From Deltaproteobacteria bacterium (GTDB lineage: Bacteria > Desulfobacterota > Binatia > Binatales > Binataceae): 38,465 bases of DNA. The stretch lies in contig JAJYYI010000046.1 of the NCBI GenBank assembly GCA_021801125.1, positions 1 through 38,465 of the forward strand, read 5' to 3'. Within the stretch, counting starts at the first letter, position 1. Every line of letters starts with the position of its first letter. This document shows, piece after piece, positions 1 through 7,709 of this stretch. The notes under the pieces are model-generated. The model saw only the letters and a list, made by a program, of their open reading frames with translations. It searched no databases and was not told the DNA's origin. The translations under genes were made by a program, and so were the position numbers.

Positions 1-50
1 GGTCGATCGATCACGGGTATCACGTAAGGCGGCGTCACCCCCAGCCCCAG

Positions 51-1496
51 TCAAAACCCCGCTAGTATCGCCATGGCGAACTTTGCCGGCTCTCCCGCCT
101 CGCGCGCGCGTGCCGCTTGCTCTGATCGAGCCATGCCGAGAAAGCCCATCGCGAAGGCCTTTACGAAGCAGGTCACCGCAAGCGCGGCAGTAAGCGCCAA
201 CATCGCGCCGCAGAGGGCGAAGATCACCTTTACGCCCGCTGACTTAAGTTCGGCGCTTTGCAGTAAAGTTTGCAAGGTGAGCCATTCGCTCACGAAGCCG
301 TTGAACGGCGGCAGCGCGGATATCGACAAAGCTCCCGCGAGGAAAAATAACGCGGTCAAGGGTAAGCCTCGAATCAAGCCACCGAGCCGGTCGAGGTTAC
401 GCGTGCCTGCGGCCGACTCGATAGCGCCGGCGCCAAAAAACAGAAGCGTCTTGTAGAGCGAATGATTGACCATGTGATAGAGCGCCGCAACAAACGCTAT
501 GGACGCCGCCCCAGCATGGCCTGACGCGGAGAAAACCAGTCCCGCGCCGAAAGCGGCCGTGATCATCCCCGCGTTCTCGATCGAGCTATGCGCGAGCAAG
601 GTCTTCAGGTCGCTTTGCGTCGTCGCGTACAAAATGCCGAGCAGCGCCGTGACGCATCCGACTATGAGCGCGACCATGCCCGGTCCGACGGTCAACGCGG
701 GCAAGACAACGCCGTTGACGCGCATGATTCCGTAAAGCCCGAGATTCAGCGTCGCGCCCGCCAACACCGGAGCGAAGGCGGCCGGCGCCGCAGCGTACGC
801 CTGGGGCAGCCAGAAGCTTACGGGTATCAGGCCCGCTTTTACACCGAAGCCAAAGAAGGCGAGCAGGAACGCGGCCCATCGAAGGTTTGTGCTGATGTTC
901 GCCGCGATCGCCTTCATGGAGGAGAACTCGAGCGATCCGTTGCCGGCGACCAGCAGGAACGCAAGCGCTATGAGCAGTGTTCCCGCTTCGCCGACCCCGA
1001 GCATCAGATACCCCGCGCGCGTGTGGTCCGGATTTTCGTGCTCAAAGTTCACCAGAAGGTAGGTGAGGACCGACATCAATTCCCACAGCATCAGGAACGA
1101 CACTGCATCGCCGGACAAGGGGATGAGCACGATCGTTGCGAAGAGGCCGAAGTAAGCCGCGCTGAAGCCTCGGAGGCTGTAGCGCCCCAGATAGCCCGGC
1201 AGATTTGCTGCCGCGAAGATCGAACTGGGGAACAGCACCATCCCCGCGCTGACCAGGTATAAAGCGGAGAGCCGATCAAGCGATAGAGTAAGGGTGGCCA
1301 GAGCGGGAATCGTCCACAGCTTCAAGTGGAACGATGCGCCGCTGATAAGGGAAGCACCGCCGAACCACAGCAGTCCGAGCGATGCCAGCGCGCCGAGCCA
1401 ACCAACCGTCGCAGCGATGCGATGCTCGCTGATCGCCGCCGGCAGAACGATGCCGGCCAGACACAGCGCGAGAATGACGACCAAAAGCGCTGCCAT
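51..1496 (-). CDS. HyfB/HycC-like antiporter-type membrane subunit (NuoL/M family), interrupted by in-frame TGA
   Basis: This is a membrane-arm subunit of the hydrogenase-related complex, of the proton-translocating NuoL/M/N antiporter type. The protein is 481 residues and almost wholly transmembrane. It keeps the family's key charges: Glu139 in the helix with WELMS, Lys220 in GVKAG, and Lys349 in NHSLYK. I chose the ATG at 1496, 5 nt after the preceding stop, over an upstream start that would add an Arg-rich non-membrane tail. E. coli HyfB is longer (about 670 residues). After the TGA at 51-53 the same frame continues to the window edge as a hydrophobic LGLGVTPPYVIPVID stretch, which is how these subunits normally continue. 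The stop is therefore probably a nonsense mutation, a sequencing error or a recoded site rather than the natural end. It is the last gene of the riboswitch-led operon. Confidence 0.85.
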   Translation of the reverse strand: MAALLVVILALCLAGIVLPAAISEHRIAATVGWLGALASLGLLWFGGASLISGASFHLKLWTIPALATLTLSLDRLSALYLVSAGMVLFPSSIFAAANLPGYLGRYSLRGFSAAYFGLFATIVLIPLSGDAVSFLMLWELMSVLTYLLVNFEHENPDHTRAGYLMLGVGEAGTLLIALAFLLVAGNGSLEFSSMKAIAANISTNLRWAAFLLAFFGFGVKAGLIPVSFWLPQAYAAAPAAFAPVLAGATLNLGLYGIMRVNGVVLPALTVGPGMVALIVGCVTALLGILYATTQSDLKTLLAHSSIENAGMITAAFGAGLVFSASGHAGAASIAFVAALYHMVNHSLYKTLLFFGAGAIESAAGTRNLDRLGGLIRGLPLTALFFLAGALSISALPPFNGFVSEWLTLQTLLQSAELKSAGVKVIFALCGAMLALTAALAVTCFVKAFAMGFLGMARSEQAARAREAGEPAKFAMAILAGF

Positions 1497-1501
1497 CGAG
1501 A

Positions 1502-2239
1502 TTACCCGCAAGAGCTTGCCGGTTGGCGCTGGCCCGCGGCGACGAGCAATCCGTGCAAAATGGCCAACGGCGGCGGCGGATTGCCCGGCACTTCCACGTC
1601 GACCGGAACCGCTTGCGCGACGCCGCCGCCGCACGTGAAGCTGGGACCGAACACGCCTCCGAAAAGCGCGCAGGCGCCGGCCGCCACTACCCGCTTCGGC
1701 GTCGGCATCGCGTCGTATGCCTTGCGCAGCGCAAGGCGCATATGTTCGGTGACCGCCCCCACGACTAGCATCACGTCGGCATGCCGTGGTGTCGGCGTTA
1801 GAAAGAAGCCGAGGCGATGCATGTTGTAGTAGGGATTGTTCAACTGCTTGACCTCATTAAGGCACGCGCCGCAATCCCCCGCGTCGACCACCAAAATATG
1901 CGCCGAGCGGCGAAAAGCCGCTCCGAACCGATTGTCGTGGCGGTTGCTCTTATCCGTCACGCGCGCCCATTCATATCTGGCCTCCCATGCAAGCTGTTGG
2001 TTGACGCCTCGTCTGCATCGGAGGCAATGTATGCACCTGCGCTGGTCGACCTCGATCCCGCGCCGGCCGACGCTCAGCGCGCCGGTCGGACACCGCGCGA
2101 CAAGAGCTTGCGCATGCTCGCCGCGAAGATCGGTCGTTGCCGGCAGCCCGCATGAAAGGCCCGGCGCGGTGTCGGGAAGGCGCGGGTAGTTCGTGGTTTT
2201 GACTCCGGTCCGAAGACCCTTGACAACCCATTGACTCAT
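1502..2239 (-). CDS. HyfH-HyfI-like fusion: one-cluster ferredoxin domain plus NuoB-type small subunit
   Basis: A 245-residue electron-transfer subunit. Residues 1-90 resemble the N-terminus and ferredoxin part of HyfH/HycF. They carry Cys50 (CPTGAL context) and Cys69, Cys72, Cys75 (CIHCLRC), enough for one [4Fe-4S] cluster where the family normally has two. Residues 110-245 are a NuoB/HycG/HyfI-type small subunit with Cys123 and Cys126 (DCGACLNE) and Cys190 (GACALFGG). The fourth expected ligand, in the usual PGCPP motif, is Asn220 (PGNPP); I checked the codon, which is AAT. Cys203 is a possible substitute. The fusion and the ligand loss set it apart from canonical formate hydrogenlyase. The gene starts 134 nt after the large-subunit stop, and that gap holds nothing I recognise. 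Function is inferred from the family and operon. Confidence 0.85.
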   Translation of the reverse strand: MSQWVVKGLRTGVKTTNYPRLPDTAPGLSCGLPATTDLRGEHAQALVARCPTGALSVGRRGIEVDQRRCIHCLRCRRGVNQQLAWEARYEWARVTDKSNRHDNRFGAAFRRSAHILVVDAGDCGACLNEVKQLNNPYYNMHRLGFFLTPTPRHADVMLVVGAVTEHMRLALRKAYDAMPTPKRVVAAGACALFGGVFGPSFTCGGGVAQAVPVDVEVPGNPPPPLAILHGLLVAAGQRQPASSCG

Positions 2240-2373
2240 GACGCTAACCCGCTTGGTCGTTCGGTGCGGTTACAGATTGCGCGGCCAGGCGAACGCGTTG
2301 CGTGCTTGCCCGAAACGCGTCGCGGGCGTGGCTGGGCGTATAATTTGCCGAATCGGGTCGGCCGCGGTTTGCG

Positions 2374-3957
2374 CTAGCGATCGTTTTCATGGACCGATAG
2401 GGCGAATGTGGCAAGGATGATTGGGAAGTCCTGAAAGGCGAAACGCTCGGCGGCGAGCCTGAAGCCGTGCCAATTCGCAAACGACGGCGTGACGATACGG
2501 TAGCGCTCCACGACGTTGTTGTCCCCCAGACTAATCCAGTGCAGAGCGGCGCCGCGCGGCGCCTCGACCCAACCCAATGCCGCTCCCGAAGGGGCAGCAG
2601 CCGCAGGCGCGCGAAACGGCCCTGACGGGAGCGCCGCGCCGGTTGCCTCGATGATTCGAATCGATTGCGCTGCCTCGCGAAAGAACAAGCGCAGCCGCGC
2701 GTAGCCGTCTCCTTCGGACTCGCGCGGAACCTCAAAGGTGAGGCGGTCATAGCCGGAATAGGGCTGCGCCGTGCGCAAATCTCTTGCCACCCCGGACGCT
2801 CTGGCGACGGGTCCTACCAGGCCGAATTCCAGAGCGTCGGTCGCGCTTACGTCGCCGACCTCTTCCAGGCGATCCAGGAAACTGCTGGAGATGCTCAGCA
2901 TCTCTTCCAACTCGGAAAGCCGCGCGCCCAATTCGGAAACCTGCTCGGTTGCGCGCCGCACGGCCGAATCGTCGAGGTCTGCCGCGAGACCGCCGACCGC
3001 GTTCAGCCCGAAAAAGTAGCGATGGCCGGTCAGCACGGCAGAAATCCGTAGCAATTCCTCTTCCATTATCGCTGCCTGCGCGGCGGCAACCGCCAAGCCG
3101 GTCGACTCGCAGATTCCCTCGATCGCCGCGACGTGATGGCGCAGGCGCTCAAGTTCCGCGATGAAGACCCGCAGCGCGAGGGCACGGGGCGGCGGCTCGA
3201 TTCCGGCGATTCTTTCCACGGCCTGACAGAACGCGAATGAATGCGCGAAGGCAGAGGTGCCGCTGATGCGTTCCGCGATCAAGAGGACGTCCTCGACCGA
3301 GCGCCCCTCGGCGATTTTCTCCAGCCCTCGGTAGGTGTAGAACAAGCGCGGCTGGGCCCGTATGACGTCTTCGCCCACGGTCTCGAGCAGGAAATGCACG
3401 GGCCCGGTCGCGCTTGAATAGATCGGCCCGATCGGCATCACGAAGGAACCTTCCTCGTGAACTATCTGGCGCGGCCTCCAGTTAGCGTCCGGCTCGCGAT
3501 GCGCCACGGGTTTGCGCCCATCGAACGCGCGCCGCATAGGATTTAGGTTCTCCTGCCAAACGTCGTTATGCAGCACGAAGTCGCCGAGCCTCGGATGGCC
3601 CTCGAAGACCAGTCCGAAAAGGTCCTCCGCCTCGCGTTCGTGCCAGTCGGCGGCGTGAATCAACGCGCTGATACTGGGGAGTTTAGTCTGTTCGGCCGGC
3701 AGCCGAGCGATCATGTGCACCCAGCCCTGTTCGCGTTCGCCGTAGAACAAGTAGCGCAGGGTCCATTGCCCAGCTTGCTCCACGATTAAGCCGCCGAAGC
3801 TCAGGCCCAGCTCGTAGAAGAGCCAGCTGCATACCTCCGGTACCACATGAGGTGGGCATTCAATCCTGCTGGTGCGATCGTCGTGGCGCTCGGCGTGGAC
3901 CTGTCCGTGCCAGCGCGTGCGCGCCTGCGTCGCCATCTGTCCTGGTTCAAAGAACAT
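2374..3957 (-). CDS. HycE/HyfG-like large subunit (NuoC-NuoD fusion) lacking all NiFe-binding cysteines
   Basis: A 527-residue protein with a NuoC-like N-terminal domain (residues about 40-160, with WHEREAEDLFG and GHPRL) fused to a NuoD/HycE-like domain (about 170-527). In NiFe hydrogenases the metal is held by two CxxC motifs. Here the first (RVCGICGFAH in E. coli HycE, from memory) reads RISGTSAFAH, giving Ser232 and Ser235. The C-terminal DPCYSC motif aligns with ALSVHE, giving Ser521 and Glu524. All four ligands are gone while the flanking sequence is well kept, so it should not be a hydrogenase. It matches the description of Ehr (energy-converting hydrogenase-related) complexes. The start at 3957 follows a GAGG-type ribosome binding site that overlaps the upstream stop codon. 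Confidence 0.9.
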   Translation of the reverse strand: MFFEPGQMATQARTRWHGQVHAERHDDRTSRIECPPHVVPEVCSWLFYELGLSFGGLIVEQAGQWTLRYLFYGEREQGWVHMIARLPAEQTKLPSISALIHAADWHEREAEDLFGLVFEGHPRLGDFVLHNDVWQENLNPMRRAFDGRKPVAHREPDANWRPRQIVHEEGSFVMPIGPIYSSATGPVHFLLETVGEDVIRAQPRLFYTYRGLEKIAEGRSVEDVLLIAERISGTSAFAHSFAFCQAVERIAGIEPPPRALALRVFIAELERLRHHVAAIEGICESTGLAVAAAQAAIMEEELLRISAVLTGHRYFFGLNAVGGLAADLDDSAVRRATEQVSELGARLSELEEMLSISSSFLDRLEEVGDVSATDALEFGLVGPVARASGVARDLRTAQPYSGYDRLTFEVPRESEGDGYARLRLFFREAAQSIRIIEATGAALPSGPFRAPAAAAPSGAALGWVEAPRGAALHWISLGDNNVVERYRIVTPSFANWHGFRLAAERFAFQDFPIILATFALSVHENDR

Positions 3958-3960
3958 GCG

Positions 3961-5406
3961 TTACCTCGAAAGGCCGTCCGCGGCCATGCGCAACAGAAGG
4001 GCGAGCGGCTTGGGCATATAGAGCCCCAGCAGGACTACCGGCGATCCGGCCAGAATCAAAGTGAGCAAACAGCTTGTGGGCAGTCTCGCCGCAGCCGCGC
4101 CCGCCTCGGTTTCCTCCGGCCTGCCGAAGGTCATTCGGTTAAGGTGATAAAGCGTTCCGAAAAAGCCGATTACGACGAAGGCGGCCAACAGGCCCGCGGT
4201 GAGATAATGCTCCCGCTCGATGGCGGAGCGCAGAATCGAGAACTCGCTGAGAAATACCGCCAACGGCGGTGCTCCGGCGATCGCAACTCCGCCCAGCAGG
4301 AGAGCAGCGCCCGCCGCGGGTGATCGCCGTATCAGACCGTGCACGGCGGCTATTTGGCGCGTGTCCACCGTGAGCAGCGCGGCGCCGGCCGCGAAGAAGC
4401 AAAAGGACTTGGTCAACGCGTGGTTGAGAATCTGGTAGACCGCGCCGTAATGCGCAGCGGCGCCGCCTATGCCAGCGGCAGTGAGGATAATTCCCATATG
4501 CTCGACGGTCGAGAAAGCGAACAGGCGCTTATAGTCAGTGACTTGGATAATCAGAAAGGCCGCGATGGCGACGGAGCTAAGGCCGACCACGGTCGCCCAG
4601 ACGTCGGCGCTGCCGCTGGCGGACACGTTGAGCACCGCCGCGAACCGCAAAATGACGTACAGCACCAGCGTCGTCTTGATTCCGGAAAGCAGCGCGCATA
4701 TTGGCGAGGGCGCCTGACTGTGCGCGTCCGGCAGCCACGTGTGCAAGGGCACCAAGCCGGCCTTGGCTCCGAATCCCACGAGAATCAGAACGAAGGCGAC
4801 CTGCAACACGCCCTGAGGCGCCGCGGGCGCGAGCATGAGCAGCCGCTGCCAGGTGTACGGTCCGCCGCCGCCGAAGCTCGTCGCGGCGAACATCGCGAGA
4901 AAGCCAAGCAGCGCGATCGCTCCGCCCATTATCGTCAGCACGGAATATTTCCAGCCGGCTTCCAGCGCCTCGCGCGTATTCTCAAAAGCCACCAGATAAA
5001 CTCCGAGCACGGTGGTGAGTTCAACTGCGGTCCATACCAGGTTTGGCTCGATCAGCACCGGCACCAGCAGCATCGAGGCGACAAACAGATTGTAATTCGT
5101 GTAGTAGCGGCGCAGGCGGCGCGCGCTCTTCTCGCGCGCGATATAACCCCAAGAAAAGAGCGCTGCCGTGCTTCCCAGCGCCGCCGTCAGCAGCAGGATC
5201 AAAGCGCCGAAGCCGTCGAGCGCAACCCAATTGCGAACCGCCACGACGGGCTGCCCCGCGACGAGGCTCGCCGCGGCCGCTACGCTCAGCGCCAGCGCGG
5301 TCACGCTCGCGGCCAGCGTCGCTAGCGGCGCGATCGTACGGCCCGGGGCCAGCACCGAAATCAGCCCTGCTATCAGCGGCAGCACGACGATCGCGAGCAA
5401 AATCAT
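3961..5406 (-). CDS. HyfF-like antiporter-type membrane subunit (NuoN/M family)
   Basis: A 481-residue polytopic protein of the NuoL/M/N (Mrp antiporter-like) family. It carries the expected ion-translocation residues: Glu129 in the WTAVELTTVLG helix, Lys215 in GFGAKAGLVP, Lys244 in the next helix, and a later Lys in NHALTKSF. Length and motifs fit HyfF/HycC-type subunits. The ATG at 5406 overlaps the HyfE stop as ATGA, indicating translational coupling; a much longer upstream reading of this frame runs through the HyfE and HyfC genes and is not real. With the HyfB-like subunit it gives the complex two antiporter-type modules, so ion pumping looks preserved although the active site of the soluble arm is altered. 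Confidence 0.92.
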   Translation of the reverse strand: MILLAIVVLPLIAGLISVLAPGRTIAPLATLAASVTALALSVAAAASLVAGQPVVAVRNWVALDGFGALILLLTAALGSTAALFSWGYIAREKSARRLRRYYTNYNLFVASMLLVPVLIEPNLVWTAVELTTVLGVYLVAFENTREALEAGWKYSVLTIMGGAIALLGFLAMFAATSFGGGGPYTWQRLLMLAPAAPQGVLQVAFVLILVGFGAKAGLVPLHTWLPDAHSQAPSPICALLSGIKTTLVLYVILRFAAVLNVSASGSADVWATVVGLSSVAIAAFLIIQVTDYKRLFAFSTVEHMGIILTAAGIGGAAAHYGAVYQILNHALTKSFCFFAAGAALLTVDTRQIAAVHGLIRRSPAAGAALLLGGVAIAGAPPLAVFLSEFSILRSAIEREHYLTAGLLAAFVVIGFFGTLYHLNRMTFGRPEETEAGAAAARLPTSCLLTLILAGSPVVLLGLYMPKPLALLLRMAADGLSR

Positions 5407-6083
5407 CCGTCGACGCTCTCCTTCAGGCTCGCGAGTCCGCCCACCTCCGTTGTCCCGATTCGCTCCTGGGTCATGCGTGTCAGGATGCCTATAACGAGCG
5501 CGATAATGAGCATGTCGAACGGGAACGCCATCTCCGCCACCAGCGGCAACGACGGCGCGATCGCGATGCCGACGAACAGCGCGCCGTTCTCGATACCGAA
5601 GACACCGATTAACTGCGGCACGGCTTCGCGGCGCACCGCCAGTGTGTAGGTGCCGATCAGCAGCGCGGCCAGCCCCACGGGCAGATTGATTCGGGCCATT
5701 GCGCCCGCGGGCGCGGGCAATCGCTGGCTTAGGAAATAGGCCAACAGCGTCAGGCCGAGCGCGATCAAGAGCGAACTTGGAATATTCAGCACTTGATCGA
5801 TCTCGCGTCGGCGAAAGATTTCCCCGCGGACCATCCGTCCGAGCAGCCAGGGAATGACGATCGGCTTGATCGCTAGGTCCAACGCCGCCACCGCGAGCAG
5901 GTCCGAGGCGTGCAAGCCGAAGGCAAGCAGCAGCGCCGAGACCACCAGAAACACCGACTGCGCGATATAGAAGCGCAGGCATCCCTGCACCTGACGCGTT
6001 GCCGCCAGCGCGAAGGAACTCAGTAAGAACAATCCGGCAGCGAGCCCGTTGAGCGACGCCAGCAGTGCGGAGATCTCCCCCAT
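5403..6083 (-). CDS. HyfE-like membrane subunit
   Basis: A 226-residue membrane protein with about seven hydrophobic helices. The C-terminal half contains the QLIGVFGIENG motif typical of HyfE, the extended NuoK-like subunit found in hydrogenase-4 and Ehr complexes but absent from hydrogenase-3 (Hyc). Its presence places the complex on the Hyf/Ehr side. I prefer the ATG at 6083, with AGAGG about 6 nt upstream, over a TTG two codons earlier. It begins 9 nt after the HyfC-like stop and overlaps the next gene by 4 nt. Confidence 0.88.
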   Translation of the reverse strand: MGEISALLASLNGLAAGLFLLSSFALAATRQVQGCLRFYIAQSVFLVVSALLLAFGLHASDLLAVAALDLAIKPIVIPWLLGRMVRGEIFRRREIDQVLNIPSSLLIALGLTLLAYFLSQRLPAPAGAMARINLPVGLAALLIGTYTLAVRREAVPQLIGVFGIENGALFVGIAIAPSLPLVAEMAFPFDMLIIALVIGILTRMTQERIGTTEVGGLASLKESVDG

Positions 6084-6092
6084 CCTCAACCT

Positions 6093-7094
6093 CTAAAACC
6101 CGAGCAAGCCGCCGATCATCGCCACCACCGACGTGACGAAGGCGGCGCCAAGGAACTCGCTCACTCGAAACAACCGAAGCTTGGCTAGGGACGACTCGAT
6201 AACCACCATCACGAGCAGAAACACGCCGATCTTGAGCGACACCAACAGAGCGGCCAGCAGTACCTGAGACAGTCGCTGGTCGGCCGCCAATCCCCACGGC
6301 GTGACGAGCACGTTGAGCAGGATGCACATCAGGACGAGCAGCTTCATCTGCCCGCCCCATTTCATTAGCGCCATTCCCGTGCCCGAGTACTCCAGGCTCT
6401 TCGACTCGTCAATCATGGCCAATTCGAAATGGCCAGTCGGATTGTCGACCGGAATACGCCCGGTCTCCGCGATAATCAGCATGATAAACGCGATGACCAG
6501 CAGCACGTGGGAAGGCGCAAAGAAATTCGCCAATGGCGTGACCCAGTGCTGCTGCACGATATACGGAATCGTCGAGCCGGCGACGAAGGACACCATGAAA
6601 AAGACGATCATGAAGACCGGCTCGGCGAGAAATCCGACCATGCGCGTGCGGCTGGCGCCCATGGGGCCGTATGGGTTTCCGGTGTCAACCGCCGCCAGCG
6701 TGGCGAAAAAGCCGCCCAGCGCGAGCACGAAGCCGCCCCCGAGCATGTCGCCCATGAAGGCGAAAAACAGCGGATAACTCGTTAGCACCGGAATCAGCGT
6801 GGCAACGAAAATCGGCGCGACGAAAACCAGAAAAGGCGTGGCGCGAAAAATCCAGGAGGCCTGCTCCGAAACCACTTGGTCCTTGTTGAAAAGTTTGCGC
6901 AGGTCGCGATAGGGCTGGAGGACGCTTGGGCCGCGGCGCGATTGGACGATCTCCTTAAGACGAGAGAGTACCCCGGCGGCGAGCGGGGCAAGCCCGACGA
7001 CGAAGATCACCTGCAAAAGGTTGTACCCTATCGAACGCGCCATAACGCGCCGCATCCGTGGCGTAAGCCGTTCCACCGCCGCAGGACGCACCAT
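6093..7094 (-). CDS. HyfC/HycD-like membrane anchor subunit (NuoH family)
   Basis: The NuoH-type subunit that couples the soluble and membrane arms, about 333 residues with eight predicted hydrophobic segments. Family signatures are the cytoplasmic loop QSRRGPSVLQPYRDLRKL and ETGRIPVDNPTGHFELAMI with conserved Glu and Asp residues, close to HycD/HyfC. The start is uncertain: ATG at 7094 has GGCGGA 9 nt upstream, and 7043 (MARSIGYN) is also possible. The frame stays open to 7169, but that start lies inside the riboswitch terminator and is unlikely. It is the first gene of the operon, read after the fluoride riboswitch at 7173-7231. Confidence 0.9.
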   Translation of the reverse strand: MVRPAAVERLTPRMRRVMARSIGYNLLQVIFVVGLAPLAAGVLSRLKEIVQSRRGPSVLQPYRDLRKLFNKDQVVSEQASWIFRATPFLVFVAPIFVATLIPVLTSYPLFFAFMGDMLGGGFVLALGGFFATLAAVDTGNPYGPMGASRTRMVGFLAEPVFMIVFFMVSFVAGSTIPYIVQQHWVTPLANFFAPSHVLLVIAFIMLIIAETGRIPVDNPTGHFELAMIDESKSLEYSGTGMALMKWGGQMKLLVLMCILLNVLVTPWGLAADQRLSQVLLAALLVSLKIGVFLLVMVVIESSLAKLRLFRVSEFLGAAFVTSVVAMIGGLLGF

Positions 7095-7147
7095 CGCAGC
7101 GCGTCCGCCCGGGAGAGTATCTTCTAACCGGCTAGGGAAATAAAACG

Positions 7148-7182
7148 AAAAACCCCTACCGGCATACACCTAGGTAGGGGTT
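7148..7182 (-). terminator. Intrinsic terminator forming the expression platform of riboswitch 1
   Basis: On the minus strand the aptamer's 3' segment AACCCCUACC (7173-7182) can pair with GGUAGGGGUU (7151-7160), separated by 12 nt and followed by a run of five U (7148-7152). The 10-bp GC-rich stem plus U-run is a Rho-independent terminator. It shares its 5' arm with the aptamer's terminal pseudoknot strand, so ligand binding should prevent termination, the usual on-switch design of fluoride riboswitches. Confidence 0.85.
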
Positions 7183-7231
7183 ATCAGCCCTGATTAGGAA
7201 AGGGCGGTTGTCGTGGTGAACCCCATCACCA
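7173..7231 (-). promoter_or_regulatory. Fluoride riboswitch (crcB motif) upstream of the Hyf/Ehr-like operon
   Basis: Read on the minus strand, the RNA begins UGGUGAUGGGGUUCACCA, then has ACAACCGCCC, a short AU-containing loop, GGGCUGAU and AACCCCUACC. This matches the crcB consensus: a GGNGAUGG hairpin closed by the CACC strand, the AACCGCC arm pairing with GGGCUGAU, and a conserved CCUAC that forms the pseudoknot. The same architecture occurs at 9146-9197 before the CrcB operon, which supports the call. Recognised by eye from the consensus, not by a covariance search. Confidence 0.88.
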
Positions 7232-7253
7232 GATCGTCACTAGATACCGCTAT

Positions 7254-7281
7254 AGTTTAACAGGAGTATTACTCGAGTCAA
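7254..7281 (-). promoter_or_regulatory. Probable sigma70-type promoter for riboswitch 1
   Basis: On the minus strand TTGACT (7276-7281) and TAAACT (7254-7259) are separated by 16 nt. Transcription would start near 7246, about 15 nt before the aptamer. This separates the Hyf/Ehr-like operon from the upstream crcB gene, so it has its own fluoride-gated transcript. Confidence 0.55.
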
Positions 7282-7315
7282 TGCGGGAAGCGTTTTGCTC
7301 CTGGGCTTTGCGTGC

Positions 7316-7690
7316 TCAGATTCGGGCGCCGAGTGCGATACCGGCGAATAACGCCACGGCGCCGGTCACCACGCTTCCAATCAGATATGCTGCGCCGAGC
7401 ACCAACTCTCCGTCCTGCAACAGGCGAACCGACTCATACTCGAATGTGGAGAAAGTCGTGTACGCACCAACGAAGCCCACCGCGAACAGCAGGCGGACCG
7501 ACGGGGAAATCCAAGCTCGATCTTGAGCGAAGGCGAGAAAGAATCCGAGGATGAAGCTCCCGGACACATTGATCACGTAGGTTCCATACGGAAACCCTAC
7601 CCCCAGCCGGCTGACAACCCATCCACCCAGCAGGTAGCGCGCGTTAGCGCCAAGGAATCCGCCCAAACCAACCCACAGCACTGCTGCCAA
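7316..7690 (-). CDS. crcB: CrcB/Fluc fluoride ion channel
   Basis: A small four-helix membrane protein of about 124 residues that, as a dual-topology dimer, exports fluoride passively. Family motifs are visible: GGFLGANARYLL near the N-terminus, GTYVINVSGSFILGF (the conserved Asn helix), and GFVGAYTTFSTFE, the phenylalanine-box and TTFST segment that lines the Fluc pore. I prefer the TTG at 7690 with AGAAGG 9 nt upstream; an in-frame TTG at 7723 would overlap the CBS gene by 14 nt. It lies directly after that gene, in the transcript led by riboswitch 2. Only one crcB gene is seen, so the channel is probably homodimeric. Confidence 0.93.
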   Translation of the reverse strand: MAAVLWVGLGGFLGANARYLLGGWVVSRLGVGFPYGTYVINVSGSFILGFFLAFAQDRAWISPSVRLLFAVGFVGAYTTFSTFEYESVRLLQDGELVLGAAYLIGSVVTGAVALFAGIALGARI

Positions 7691-7709
7691 GTTTCCACAC
7701 CTTCTGGAC

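Noticed and set aside
1-53. Selenocysteine at the HyfB-like TGA
   Set aside because: I see no hairpin just after the TGA, and this position in membrane subunits has no known redox role. Kept only as a remote alternative in the finding.
588-1262. 224-codon plus-strand reading frame opposite the HyfB-like gene
   Set aside because: Arg/Gln/His-rich composition with no domain; a shadow of the GC-rich gene on the other strand.
2374-3957. Calling the complex a formate hydrogenlyase or NiFe hydrogenase
   Set aside because: All four metal-binding cysteines are missing and no formate dehydrogenase, maturation or hydrogenase accessory gene is in view.
4339-5325. 328-codon plus-strand reading frame opposite the HyfF-like gene
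   Set aside because: Same low-complexity antisense composition, no ribosome site, and the minus-strand gene is clearly real.
3961-6360. A 799-codon single protein on the minus strand
   Set aside because: Its first 318 codons read through the HyfE-like and HyfC-like genes in the wrong frame and are Arg/Gly-rich; the real start is the ATG at 5406 overlapping the HyfE stop.
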